A program made the translations under genes and the position numbers. This document shows positions 27,901 through 39,560 of a stretch of DNA of 64,000 nucleotides, piece after piece. The DNA is taken from the NCBI GenBank assembly GCA_035582835.1, contig JAYKAV010003085.1, positions 58,031 to 122,030 on the forward strand, in the 5' to 3' direction. Position 1 is the stretch's first letter. Each line of letters starts with the position of its first letter. Origin of the DNA: Phoebastria nigripes (lineage: Eukaryota; Chordata; Aves; Procellariiformes; Diomedeidae). A model generated the notes under the pieces. That model searched no databases, had not been told where the DNA came from, and saw only the letters and a program-made list of their open reading frames with translations.

Positions 27901-30645
27901 CAATCAGAGCATAGAAAGGGCTGAATGAGCATGTATTAATTTTAAAGTTTTGGTATTTGTACCCAAATCATGTGGGCATCTTCTTTACAAAGTAGACTGG
28001 AAGCATTGTATTGCAAGGGTATATCATAGGAATGCTGGATGTATTTCTTACCAGTTTCTAGAAAGCACTACCTTCAATGAAAGCACACATTCTTTGAAGC
28101 ATCCCTCCAGTCTTTCAGTTTGTTTTAATTTCTCAGAGGAAAGCTACTTCAAGGAACTTAGGACACAAGCCAAAGAGAGATTAAAGAGCTGATGTTGGAC
28201 CTCAGTTGTGGGTGTACACATGGTGCACAGAAAGTAAGGATTATGCAAGGAAATGGGATGGATAGTAAGAATAGGGAAGTAGAAGAGAGTATGGTTTTGG
28301 GAGAGTTTTAGAAGATGAGGAGCCACCTGTGTGCTGGGACTTAGTGCTCCTTCTATTAGTGACATCATCTAATAAAAATACATGTGGAAATTCCACTTTC
28401 AGACCATTGCTTCTGATAACTTTGAAATAAAGGCACATCAACATTTTGTAGTATACACGATAATTTGTTCAATTTGTTGTTAGAAAATCCTGCAATGAAT
28501 TAATTCACGTGCCTTACAGCATAAGTTTTTGTAAATCAGGTCTTTTCATTCATGAACTTAGAGCAGTTTATCTGGATCTGCTCTCTAGCTAAGCAGGGCC
28601 ATGCCTGAATTTCTGGAGTGTTTTCTTTTTTCCCTCCCTGGAAAAATATATTTCTTTAAAATTTCAATATTTCTTTCAAGTCCTTTCCTATTACAGAGAA
28701 ACTATGAACCATGTTGCAGGCAATGAGATTATCACTATTCCTTTCAAGAAAAGCAACTTCCAAGTTCATGAGATATTGCTGATAAGTCTGCTCACTGGTT
28801 CATTGAGCTCTTGGCCTCTAAGTTAAAAATAGAACAGGACTAACAATTAGAAAGAATTTATGATTTAGTTTCGGCACTAATAAACTTTTTTTTCCCCTGC
28901 TCTATTTCAGCAAAGGAAAAGAATTTCAATTGTTTTCCACCTACACAAAAGTAACTTTAAAAAAGCACCAAACCCCAAAGAATGTATCATGACTGTTTAC
29001 TGGTGTTGTCAGAAAGACTTCAGAGATTCATAGTCTTTTCCTGCCTCCACAGGAAATTGACAGTAAAACTAAGTTGCATGAATTGAGCAGTATCAGATAC
29101 TTCTTTTTTGCCCCTATTCATTAATAAATGGAAGGGACTTTGTTCCCAAGGTTGATTTAATACCCTTCATGCTCATTAAATACAAGAACTCTATATTCAG
29201 GAACTCATCATTATCTTCATCACTATTAAATGCAAGATGATAAAAAACTGCACAAGATTATTTTGCTACCTTTTCAAACCATCTTTGAGAAAACACCATC
29301 TCACAATACTTCTTGTTGATTCTTTCAAAGGAAATAAACTTGTGTCTTCATATCTTTGTTTAAACAGCTGCTGATAACAAGATAAAAGTCTGATAAGTTG
29401 CTAAGGAGAGGGGAAAAGGAAATATGAGTCAAAGCCTTTGACCCTTAGGATGCTGCTTCAAATTCAGCCTCAGATAGTACTGACTGAAAGTCATTATCTC
29501 CTAATGACCGTTCAGCTTATGTAAACTTGGTTGTATGCATCTCAGTCTGAGTTCCTGGTAAGTAAACACCCGCAGCAGAATTAAGCCCCAATGCAGCTTC
29601 TACAAAGGTCAAATGCATAACAAATCATGGAGATAAAAATCCACTGTCAACCATAAAAACACTTTTTTAGGCAATGATTTGGAACAATGCTGAAGAAAAT
29701 AGGGTAAAACTGTACAGGAAGGATAAAACATGGCCTGTAGTAAAACAGGCTGAAGTAAAAATAACACTGTAGTAATTCAGTGCCTAGATTGTCAGTGCAG
29801 TATCTTACATTAAGATCATTCAGATTTTTTATATTTGAAAGAACTAATGAGTTAGTTAACTCAGCTTCTTTTGTCTTATATTTGCATGAGACAAATCAAT
29901 CTCAATATATCTTTATGTATGATAAACCAGTGACTGGTTTTCCAAATATATTACTAAATACTGTTCAAAATAATCTTCTGAATTTCTGATAAAGAATTTT
30001 TTTTAACCTATTTTATTCCTGTTCAGCAAAAGCCAGCTTTTCTGATAAAGTTAACATCATCATGCCCACTAAACCTGGAGTAGCCCCCTCTTAATGGTCA
30101 CTTATTCAAAATACTTGATGACAAATATGAAATTTCAGATGGACATATTTTAAAAAAACCAAACCGTTCACTCAAGATGAGAGGGACTAATTCCATAGTA
30201 CTTTTTGCCTTCAGATATCAACTGTACATCTGGACTCGAGAACCACAAATAACTATTTGGCTGTCTGAGGAAATTTGAAGGTAACAGTTATAAAGCCAAA
30301 AGGCTGATGTTCTGTTTTCTCCTGCAATTACGTGTTTATTGTCCTATTTGCATCTAAGAGCTATGGTGAACCATGGGGAAGAAATCCATAAAATCATTCA
30401 TGCTAAATCTCACAATTCTTCAGCAAACCCAAAGTGCAAATCCTAGTCCTGCACTTTAAAAACTTTACGAAGTAAGTACTTTNTGTATCTTTGATGATCA
30501 CCAGTGAAAGCTACTGCATGATTTCCTGAGTGTTCTTTTCTTTCTTTTCTTTTGTTCCTTAATGATTATTCACAACTCTTGTCAAGATACATCTTAACTT
30601 AACTACTATGTTATTTTCTGGGAAGAGGGAGACAGGAGAAATGCC

Positions 30646-30691
30646 CTCTTTTTTTTTTTTTTTCTTTTTTTTTTCTTTCTTTTTTTTTCCC
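30646..30691. repeat. Polypyrimidine T/C tract
   Basis: T runs broken by single C residues extend over about 46 bases. The minus-strand frame here reads as polylysine/glutamate and is an artefact of the tract. Confidence 0.92.
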
Positions 30692-31691
30692 TGGGCTTCT
30701 TGAATATATAGTGTTATATAGAGAATAATATCCTGAGAAATAGCTCCCAGCCATAGGAAATAGAATTTTATAAGAAACAAGGGAGATGAGGAGAGCATTA
30801 TATGGCTGTTGGCATTACAGCTTAGCCTGTTAAAAGCAAAGTGATGTTCTTGAACTCATAACTAAAACAGCTTTACACTCTTATAGCATCTTTCCTTCTG
30901 GAACCCTAGTCATTCAACACACCCACTAGCAGGGCCTATTAAGTCCAGGTAAACAGAAAGACACAATGGACTTTTTTTTTTTTTTTTCAGCTTGATTGAT
31001 GAATCAATGTGGACTCAAGAACAGCTCTGAAATCCTGACTTAACCCCTTGTTCTAATTACTAGACTGCACTATTTCTCACCTGCAGTCAAAGATCAAGAT
31101 GCAGAAAAGTGCTAACTTTGTGCATCATACAATTAATTCAATCGAAGCTGATGATGCTCACTACCCCCAGGACTTAGCTCATCTATTGAGCTGGGGACAT
31201 TTCAACTGTTTCATCAATATTCCATGATGTTTCTTGCTCCTCTAAATACTCGCATATTGCTTGCTCTTGTTTCTTCCCTACCTCCCTTCTGCATCCTTTG
31301 GAAATAACTGTTAATCCATATGACAGATTTTTTCTATAGGGTATCATACTGTCTCCTTAAGCAGCTGAGATATGGATGACATAAATAAAGAAAACCAATG
31401 ATTGTATATTCTAGTTTCAAAGATAGCTCAGGGNTCTTAGCAACTCAGGAAGAGAGAGAGAGATGAGCTAACACTGCTGTCCCTAGATTTCCACTTGGTA
31501 TTGCTACAAATGCTGGTGGGTTCGGGAATGCAGGAGTTGAGGATCTCTGCTGAATGGCAGGAAGGAATCTACAGGAGACAGTAGAGAGAGGTGCTGGCTA
31601 AGCAGTTAGTACTTAAGAAACACAAAACAAAATGATTCACAATTTGGAATCAGTCTGTCAAAGCCAGTGGGTGTTTGACACCAGAATTCAT

Positions 31692-31735
31692 TTCAGGGAT
31701 TAATACCAGGGATATCAGGGATAAATATCAGGGAT
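31692..31735. repeat. Imperfect tandem repeat of CAGGGAT units
   Basis: CAGGGAT occurs four times within about 44 bases (TTCAGGGATTAA, TACCAGGGAT, ATCAGGGATAAAT, ATCAGGGATG). This indicates a small local tandem duplication. Confidence 0.8.
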
Positions 31736-32470
31736 GTTTGTGTGTCCTCGCACTTTTTTTTTCCCCAAAAACTTCTATTTTACAAAACAGACAAATGTTC
31801 AGAGCTATTTCAAAAAGTTCATGGGACAAAAAGCTTTTTGATGATGATCAATAGGAAAATGACATCTGACACATTGAAGAAAGGAGGCAAAAGCTGGATT
31901 TGGAAGGGTAAAAAGTTCATGCTCTTGCAGAATTCCAAGTTCCTGGTTTCCATTACATTTTTATTATTATAATTTTTGCATGACTCTAGCTGGACCTCTC
32001 ATAACCTTTCCATTTTGAAAGCTGAAGGAAATGTTGCTAGCTGCAGTCAGACAGGAAACCCTCCTCCCCCAAGCTCAACAACGCCTCATAAAAATATCNG
32101 GTCACAGATTAAAAGAGAATGACTTGAACGTTCAAAAATAACAAGTCTTCCCTCAGTATGTCTGCTATTAAAAATAGCTTTTAACCTGCTTAAGATGGAA
32201 AGGAGACACACCAAGATAATATTATTCCTATTCTCAAGTTCTCACTTTTTCTCTTTTTGATCTAAAGTGGAAAATTTGCTTTTAATTTTTTATTAGAGAC
32301 AACCAAACCATGTCTAATGGACCTTTCTGGCTAGCCATACTAATTTGTAATTTCTATATCTGAATGATAAAAAGTCCAAAGATTAATTCACAATTTAATT
32401 CTAATTGGTGATATTTTTAATATTTCTCATGTTGTCATGTGATGCTAGTATACCTCCTCACAAATTCTAG

Positions 32471-32680
32471 ATGCCATCTCGAATCTTCAGCCAAGTCTCC
32501 AGTGAGACTGCACTTGAACAAGGTTTACAAGAAGACTTTGAGGTCACTGGGGCTATGCATGTAGTTGAACAGAGACCTCAACTTTTACAGAAACAAGAAA
32601 CATCATTTTCATGCAAAAAGCCACCCCAAAACAAACTCAAGTTCAGATTTTTAACTGAAAAATTTTACCTAATAGAGCAG
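32471..32680 (+). other. Candidate phase-0 exon (70 codons), weak
   Basis: An ATG at 32471 directly follows CACAAATTCTAG, a possible 3' splice site with a mediocre pyrimidine tract. The frame stays open for exactly 70 codons to GAGCAG, which abuts GTGAGT at 32681, a near-consensus 5' splice site. Read on into the intron it would stop after three more codons. The predicted peptide is hydrophilic and Gln/Glu/Lys-rich (for example EQGLQEDFEVTG), unlike the Phe/Ile/Leu-rich chance frames elsewhere. No domain is recognised and no partner exon was found. A chance occurrence is entirely possible. Confidence 0.12.
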
Positions 32681-34745
32681 GTGAGTCACTGACATTAGAA
32701 AATATATTTCCAATATATAATCTCCCTTTCTATTTGCAGATTGTCCATTTTCACAAATGTGTCCATGGCTCAAGGACTGATGTTTCCTGTAATCTACCTT
32801 TCAAATTGTAATAGTTATGATTCAATATCTGAGCACTGTAACTTGCCCTCAAAGCCTCATGCCCTATTTTTGGATTCCTAATCAAAAAGAGATAACCTTC
32901 CTGCCTAAAACCAAATTTTATTCTATTACAAGAAAATTTTTCATGGCATCTTTCTTTTCTGGGATAGATTTTTGTTGCTGTTGTTGTTGTAGTGTATGAA
33001 TATGTGCAAAGCAGATGCAGCTCCAGTGGAATCTGAGCACTGAGACAGCTACCTCTCTCATTTTGTCTTCATTCCTGCACATGTCAAAGATGCAGGGTGG
33101 TCCCTCGAACCCTGATATCTAAGTATCATGATAGTCACACAACCTACTGCTAGTACTTTGTCCCTAAGTATGGGACATGGCAACAGTGCATTCCGGCACT
33201 CGTCTTCTCTTGCCCCAAAAAGTGGGGTTTTTTTTTGTCCTTCTACTATTAATTTTCAGTGCCCTTATGCCTCTGCTGAAACTACTCAGTATCCCAGTGT
33301 TACTCCATAACACCTCTGAAAGATCAGAAAGAAATTATGAGTCTGCAATAAGATCCTGAGAGTTGCCAGTGCTGCAACACATTGCGGAGACCCTCTGGAC
33401 TCCCATCATGCCCAATGTAGGAGTGTAGCTTTGCTCATCTGACTATCAACCAGATAGGACTGAAAGCACATCTGGTCAAAACCTCATTTCAAAATCTCCC
33501 AAACAATTGCTCTAATACCTTAACCATTTCTAATCCCTGACTTCTTGTTGCTGAATGCTACTAACACAGGTATATATGACTCTCCTAATCACAAAATTCT
33601 CTTCAGAAAGAGGATATTACTAACCATAATCAGTTCAGAAGGTACAATATGTTAAATCTCATTCGCTTGACTGATCTAATCTTTAAATAGAGAGATTTGG
33701 AGTAGAAATGTGAAGCAGAATCAGATCTAAGCAGTTAAGTGAGTAAAAAGGCTACCTCTTTCAAGTTAGAGTCTGAGTCCCTACAGGCTGGCACTTTGGG
33801 CAGAGAGAATGTTAAATGGGTGGGAGTGACCAGATCAGTGTAAGATTGTTTTGCATTCTCCTATACTAACCAATTCTAAGACCGTAGAAGACCACAAAGA
33901 ACTGTGATACTCTGGCAAACTTGTAAATGTGTAGGCTTCACTGTGTTTCACCCTTTGGTAGCTATTCTACGGATCCTGAGACTTAACTCCTTGCATTTTC
34001 ATTTCATTCAATTTCTTCTTCTTAGAATTCGTATTTTTCACATACTGGAAAAATAAATATTTCAGATAACCAACATAAATTCCAGTTCTCTCTTAGGTTG
34101 AAGAGCTGCTTAATATGCTGCTTTCAAATGGTTGGGGGAGGGGGACAGAATTTAAGTTGATTCATTTTAGATGGTGCATAATATGTACAGTGACAAGGAC
34201 ATTAAGTAGGAGACAGTTCTTACAAATGTGTCACTCCAAAGAGATGACTCAGACTTAAAGTTAGGCTGCTCTTTAACTGCCTTGCTAAGATGCAGTTTAA
34301 AATCACAGCATGCATAGTTACAACCTTTTTACCTTTACATACTGACAGAACCCTGACAGCTTCCTTTCTGAAGAGTTTAACACCTTTTCCACCCCCCAGT
34401 AAAAAAAGTATAATGGGAAAGAGACAAAAAGGATACAGAAATATGAGAAACTTCACTTGGACAAGACTATGGGCTACACCAAATTTTCACGGTGGAGAAG
34501 CATATATGGCTTTCACAGGAAACTGGATTTCTCATTTTGTTTAACTAGTGCTTGATCTGTGTGCCTCCTTCCATAAATAAATGTATTTTTGTAAACAGGG
34601 ATGCCTTCAGTAGGGCCTGATTTATTTTCATCTTAAAAAGGGGAAAAATTTTTTTTTTACATGCAGTTCATCCTAGCACAGGCCAATTAGAACCTCTGAA
34701 GCAACCAGTTAAAATAACTGAGACTGGCTCCAACAGCTCCATGGG
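32681..34745. other. Unassigned noncoding DNA
   Basis: A short (TTG)n patch lies near 32970-32990 (TTGTTGCTGTTGTTGTTG). Several open frames of 60-84 codons overlap each other on both strands around 33128-33359 and 34220-34544, which is typical of chance. No repeat family was recognised before the CR1 that starts at 34746. Confidence 0.5.
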
Positions 34746-35645
34746 ATCATAGAATCATAAAATCATAGAATATCTCAAGTTGGAAGGGACCCATAAGGAT
34801 CATCAAGTCCAACTCCCTGCTCCTTTAGTTTTACCTAAACCTAAATCATATGACTAAGAGCATTGTCCAGACTCTCCTTGAACTCTGACAGGCTTGGTGC
34901 CATGACCACTTCCCTGGGGAGCCTGTTCCAGTGACCGACCACCCTCTCAGTGAAGAACCTTTTCCTAATGTCCAGTCTGAACTTCCCCTGACGCAGCTTC
35001 ATTCCATTTCCTCTTGTCCTATCGCTGGTCACCAGAGAGAGGAGATCAGCACCTCCCCCTCCGCTGCCTGCCTTNAGGAAGTTGTAGACTGCCATGAGGT
35101 CACCCCTCAGCCTTCTCTTCTCTAAGCTGAACAACCAAGTGACNTCAGCTGCTCCTCNTAAGTCTTGCCCTCAAGGCCTTTCACCATCTTGGTCACCCTC
35201 CTCTGGACACACTCTAGTAGTTTGATGTCCTTATATTGAGGTGCCCAAAACTGCACACAGTACTTGAGGTGGGGCCGCACCAGTGTAGAGTGGGACAATC
35301 ACCTCCCTCAACAGGCTAGCTATGCTGTGCTTGATGTACCCCAGGACACAGTTGGCCCTTTTGGCTGCCAGGGCACATTGTTGACTCATATTCAACTTGC
35401 CATCAACCCAGACCCCCAGATCTCTTTCTGCAGGGCTGCTCTCCAGCTCTTGTCTCCCGATTTGTATGTACAACCAGGGTTACCCCGTCCCAAGTGCAGA
35501 ATCCAGCACTTGCTCTTGTTAAATTTCATACGGTTGGTGATTGCCCAGCTCTCTAGTCTATCCAGATCTCCCTGTAAGCCTCTCTACCCTCGAGGGAGTC
35601 CACAGCTCCTCTTAATTTAGTGTCATTAATCAGTACACTTTACTT
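34746..35645 (-). mobile_element. CR1 LINE, 5'-truncated, young-type, minus strand
   Basis: The plus strand opens with three 8-bp units of ATCATAGA/ATCATAAA type, the reverse complement of a CR1 3' microsatellite end. It continues with AAGTTGGAAGGGACCCATAA and the usual 'tcatcaagtccaactccctgctcc'. Minus-strand frames encode the ORF2 C-terminus. At 35231-35473 the motifs ERDLGVWVDGKLNMSQQCAL and [10 protein letters not shown] are seen. At 34841-35134 LFSLEKRRLRGDL (its start read as MFSLEKRR), [19 protein letters not shown] and RLPREVV are seen. In family terms this is the last part of the reverse-transcriptase ORF. The frame is broken by a TAA at 35231-35233 and by apparent frameshifts, so no protein is made. 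The catalytic core and endonuclease lie in the missing 5' part. The left (5') end near 35645 is approximate. Confidence 0.96.
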
Positions 35646-36246
35646 CTAAATCTCCTCCACTAGAGCTCTCCCAGCTCCTTGTTATTAGCAAGATATTATA
35701 TTTGCAATTTTTTTTCTCATAAAAACCCTGAAGTTCTCTACGGGCTCATCTCACAACATGTTCCTCCATCTCTTGGTATACTGATGAGCTGGACAATTAA
35801 TGAGGATTTAGTAAAATTGTATGTCCATACATACAATGCCAATTTTATATATGTGCCAACTGGCACTAAGCTTCCCCACCTTTTCTGGTGGAATAGAAAG
35901 TTTTTGTATTTTATTAATGTGCTGAATCTCTCACTGCCTTACAATTTGGTTTCAGCAAGAGAACTCAGAATGGTTGCTCCCCACTATTTATGAGTATGAA
36001 TAAACATGCTTGGCAAAGCAGCATGAGGCAGGAACATAATCCTTACATCCTAGGATACATTATCTTCTACCTTTACTTGGTCACAGCTTTCCTTCCAGTA
36101 CAGTAGGAGCTGCAGCACAGTTATGCTTCCTACCATGTGACTCTCTATCTTTGGCCTGTAAATCACGATGTGTCTCTGAACAGAACTTTACAACCTCTGC
36201 ACTGCACAGGTTCTTCTGTAGCACAGAGCAGCGTGCAGGATCTAGC
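35646..36246. other. Unassigned noncoding DNA
   Basis: Between the CR1 and the MIR-like relic there is complex sequence with no supported gene. The 104-codon plus-strand frame at 35679-35993 shows no motif and starts next to the CR1 edge. It is most likely chance. Confidence 0.5.
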
Positions 36247-36335
36247 CCTCAAAGCTCTGTGCTTCCATTTCCCTTACTTGTAAAATAGACTCAAAGTAGA
36301 TGGTTGCTGTGAATCTAAATTTGTTAAATATTTCT
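36247..36335 (+). mobile_element. MIR-like SINE relic (core and 3' part)
   Basis: CCTCAAAGCTCTGTGCTTCC is followed by ATTTCCCTTACTTGTAAAAT, then AGTAGATGGTTGCTGTGAAT and TTGTTAAATA. This parallels the MIR series 'aacctctctgtgcctcagtttcctcatctgtaaaatgggg...acctcatagggttgttgtgaggattaaatga' in the correct order and spacing. MIR is an ancient tRNA-derived SINE of amniotes and is sparse in birds. Only the central and 3' portions are recognisable. Identification is by eye and needs alignment. Confidence 0.55.
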
Positions 36336-38233
36336 AGCATGCTTTCATTCTGGGAAAGTTTTTACACTGTCATTTATTTATTATCCTTGCCAGCCACCGG
36401 TGTGCTGTTTTCTGGTAGCTGTGCCTACATGCTCTGTGTAGACACACACAGTGGAAAAAGAAACCAGCTGTGCTTCACCCACTTCCAAACACCTTACTGG
36501 AGAAATCAGCAATAAGATCGCTGTAATGAGCCTTCTTCCTCCACCCTCCATTCCCCTGCCAGTACGAATTTAAGGTTTACTTGGCAGAGGAATGATATTT
36601 GTCCTTCATGTATCCTAGAACTTGCTTATTTATCTTTTGTAAATCAAATAACTCCCCTTTTAACCTTGAACATTCCCTGGTCCTGACCCAGATAGTCTTG
36701 CAAAATAGGCCAGTCAATCACGTTCTCCTTCTCATTGCATAGGGTGGTAGTGGGAGAATAGAAAAACCTTCTGTCACTAAATCCTTTCCACCCACAGGCA
36801 AAAACTCTTCACCCAATTAACTAACACCAGGTGCACACTTGAATGCATCTGAGGTATGTGGTATACTTACTGGCTCTGTTCCTAACTTGGCAGACAGGCA
36901 TGAAATCTGCCCCTGATTAGCCTATTTTGCTAGAGCTGCAGTGAAGGGTGTCTCCCCTCTCAAGAAAAAATCTTAGGTGTTTCTGTGTAAATAATGAGTG
37001 CCTTGACCATGCAAGACCCAGAATACACTGTGCATTAAAAGGACTATCCTTTTTATGAACNGATTTGTCAAGATGGACAAGTGGCAGTAGTTCACTGCAA
37101 AACAAAAAGTATTAGCAGTGCCTGACCAGCATTTTGTGCAAATTCTGTATATGTAGAGAGTATCACAGTCCATCTCCACGGTTGGGTTCCTACCTTTATG
37201 GGTGTAGGGATACTTAAGACACTCTGGTTCCCTCCAGGTTTGCCTTCTCCCACATATATTTTTGCTCTGCCAGCTTTAGCTAGCAGAGAAAATATTTTTA
37301 AATGTCTGTGGCCAATATCAGCCCAGGTGCATACACATTTCAATTTCTGAATACAACTAGTATGGCTCTTAGGGAGCCTGAACCTCCATCAGTCCCATTT
37401 TTGACTTAGAGGATTTCAAAGCACCAAGCATCCCTGAAAATCAGATGTTATCATTTGTAAACCTAGTTTGAGTACAAAGAAGCTGAGACATCCAGGATTA
37501 GCAAAAGACTTTAAATACTTTTCCCTGAATGTTCTTGTTCTTTATTAATATTCCATAAATGAGGTGAAAGCTGACAAAATTTGTGAGGTCCTAGCCTGAT
37601 CTGTGTGATGGCCAAATTCTTTTACGTAAAGCTATTGGTTTATTTTCTTGTAGCAAAACAGCTTAACCTTTAACTGATGTAACAAGCCATATTCAAGACT
37701 TTACAGTTACTACATATGACTTAACCCACTTAAATAGCTAAAATCTTGTAATTCAGGATTTCTACCTAATATCAGTAACATGCACTTTCTCATTCTTTTA
37801 AGGCACTTACAGAGCATAGATGATCAATACATAGAATAGACGATGAACTATAGCTACTGAATGTAGCCAACAGAATCAGGTTTTTAAGTGATAAAATTGT
37901 AACAGCTGTGAAGTTGCACTAAGATGTCCCATTCCATGGATACGAAAATATTAAGTTACTACTAAGCTATTCTTTGGACTATTTTCTCTGCTACTTTATG
38001 GTACCTCAGAACACCTAGGCCAAAACACAAGCCAAAATCCTTATTCTTGGATTTGGCCACTTGAGAGGAATACGAATCTGTACTTGCAAGTAACTTGAGC
38101 TTGGCCTTCCTACAGGTCTATCCCCTCCCTTAAATCATCAGCTTCCTCTTTTTTCTCTTTAACTAGAAGATATTGAGGACTATTTTAAAATCTGAGAGAC
38201 TTAAATTCACATTTAACCATGTTTAAAAAATAT
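36336..38233. other. Unassigned noncoding DNA
   Basis: No gene or repeat was recognised. Short frames on the minus strand between 36917 and 37343 overlap in different frames and show no domain. The stretch ends at the target-site duplication of the solo LTR. Confidence 0.5.
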
Positions 38234-38238
38234 GTCTT
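38234..38238. repeat. 5-bp target-site duplication, left copy (GTCTT)
   Basis: GTCTT immediately precedes the LTR's TG terminus and is repeated exactly at 38818-38822 after its CA terminus. It is the hallmark of an integrase-mediated insertion. Confidence 0.92.
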
Positions 38239-38817
38239 TGTCGTGGTTTAACCTCAGCCGGCAACTAAGCACCACACAGCCACTCACTCACTCCCCCGCA
38301 GTGGGATGGGGGAGAGAATCGGAAGGGTAAAAGTGAGAAAACTCATGGGTTGAGATNAAGACAGTTTAATAGGGAAAGCAAAAGACATGCATGCAAGCAG
38401 AGCAAAACAAGGAATTCATTCACTACTTCCCATCGGCAGGCAGGTGTTCAGCCATCTCCAGGAAAGCAGGGCTCCATCACGTGTAATGGTTACTTGGGAA
38501 GACAAACGCCATCATTCCAAATGTTCCCCCCTTCCTTCTTCTTCCCCCAGCTTTATATACTGAGCATGACATCATATGGTATGGAATACCCCATTGGCCA
38601 GTTGGGCTAGCTGTCCTGGCTATGCGCCCTCCCAGCTTCTTGTGCACCTGGTAGAGCATGGGAAGCTGAAAAGTCCTTGACCAGTGTAAACATTACTTAG
38701 CAACAACTAAAACATCAGTGTGTTATCAACATTATTCTCATACTAAAGCCAAAACACAGCACTATACCAACTACTAGGAAGAAAATTAACTCTATCATCC
38801 CAGCCAAAACCAGGACA
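38239..38817 (+). mobile_element. Solo LTR of an avian endogenous retrovirus (579 bp)
   Basis: The element starts TGTCGTGGTTTAACC and ends AAAACCAGGACA. Its ends form an imperfect inverted repeat (TGTCGTGGTTT against the reverse complement TGTCCTGGTTT). It has the TG...CA termini of an LTR and is flanked by the 5-bp duplication GTCTT. The opening (CTCAGCCGGCAACTAAGCAC and CACTCACTCCCCCGCAGTGG) is a well-known Neoaves LTR type. A TATA-like box is at 38552-38559. No gag, pol or env sequence adjoins it, so it is a solo LTR left by recombination between two LTRs. A 5-bp duplication fits ERVK- or ERVL-class insertions, and I cannot decide between them. The plus orientation assumes the TATA box and the family orientation are as remembered. 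Confidence 0.93.
38552..38559 (+). promoter_or_regulatory. TATA-like box inside the solo LTR
   Basis: TTTATATA lies about 314 bases into the 579-bp LTR, a reasonable place for the U3 promoter of a retroviral LTR. It is preceded by a pyrimidine- and C-rich stretch. Whether it is still active cannot be judged from sequence. Confidence 0.45.
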
Positions 38818-38822
38818 GTCTT
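38818..38822. repeat. 5-bp target-site duplication, right copy (GTCTT)
   Basis: Exact copy of 38234-38238, directly after the terminal CA of the LTR. The absence of mismatches is compatible with a relatively recent insertion, but five bases give little dating power. Confidence 0.92.
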
Positions 38823-38949
38823 TCAGACAAATTGAGTCTGATATAACCCAGTGTACTGTGCTGTCTGGAATTAAAACACAAAACACATTGCATGTATATC
38901 CATCCCCCTGCAGATTCTTCTAAAGAGCTGGAATTCAAATCCTGGTCTG

Positions 38950-39560
38950 TAGAAGGACAGAAGAGCACAGNATCGACTCAAAGATCCATTCAGCCTAGAA
39001 CACCATTGTCCACTGGAGCTAGGTGTGTGGCCCCAGGAAAGATATTAGAAATAGGCTAAGTATAGAGTAATCCTTCCCTGGCATAAACTCCCACTCTGTG
39101 GAAATTATCATTTTAGAGAGTTGCTGTATAGGAAAGTTGCAACTGGATCATTCTATTTAATATAGCCAAGGCTGGGTCTGTTTTTCATAAATTTATCCAA
39201 ATCTTGATTTTTTTTGTAATACAAGAAATCCACAATATTCTCGGAATGAGTTCCACAGTTTAGTTACGTATGTATGTGAAAAAAACTCTTCCTTTCTTTT
39301 ACCTTACATTTGCTGTCAAGCAATGCCAGTTTGTGCTCTCTGCTTTTCCTTTTGTGAGAGTGAGTGAGTAATTTCCATGGTTCATCTTATTTACACCTTC
39401 CTCTTTTTATATGTCTCTATTATATCATTCTTCATCTTCTTCTATTCCAGGGTGATAAATCTTAATCAATTTAGTCTCTCCTTGTCTTTAGTGTTGCCCT
39501 GTAACTGCTTGTTGCCATTCACTGTGTCTTTGATAATTCTTCCATAGCAATTTTGAGATG
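38950..39560 (-). mobile_element. Ancient CR1-type LINE relic, copy A, minus strand
   Basis: On the plus strand, TCAAAGATCCATTCAGCCTA near 38969 marks the 3'-side boundary. It corresponds to 'accaaaggtccatctagcccagtatcc' of old sauropsid CR1 elements. Further on, GGAATGAGTTCCACAGTTTA near 39244, ACTCTTCCTTTCTTTTACCT near 39286, TATGTCTCTATTATATCATT near 39410 and the AATCTTAATCAATTTAGTCT block near 39459 follow in the family's order. All reading frames are destroyed. It aligns in the same order and spacing with copies at 55119-55500 and 61070-61430. It lies 132 bases right of the solo LTR. Confidence 0.75.

Larger units (their letters stand above)
24921..32470. other. Unassigned AT-rich noncoding DNA
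   Basis: No gene could be supported. Small items are an (AC)-rich patch near 26207-26237, T runs at about 27320-27342 and 30974-30988, T/C tracts at 30537-30556 and 30646-30691, and an imperfect short tandem repeat at 31692-31735. The segment 25640-25920 is complex, not simple-sequence, and has the look of conserved noncoding DNA, but that cannot be tested here. Confidence 0.5.

Noticed and set aside
34931..35620. Plus-strand frames of 64 and 118 codons (34931-35125, 35264-35620)
   Set aside because: They are antisense shadows of the CR1 ORF2 remnant on the minus strand.
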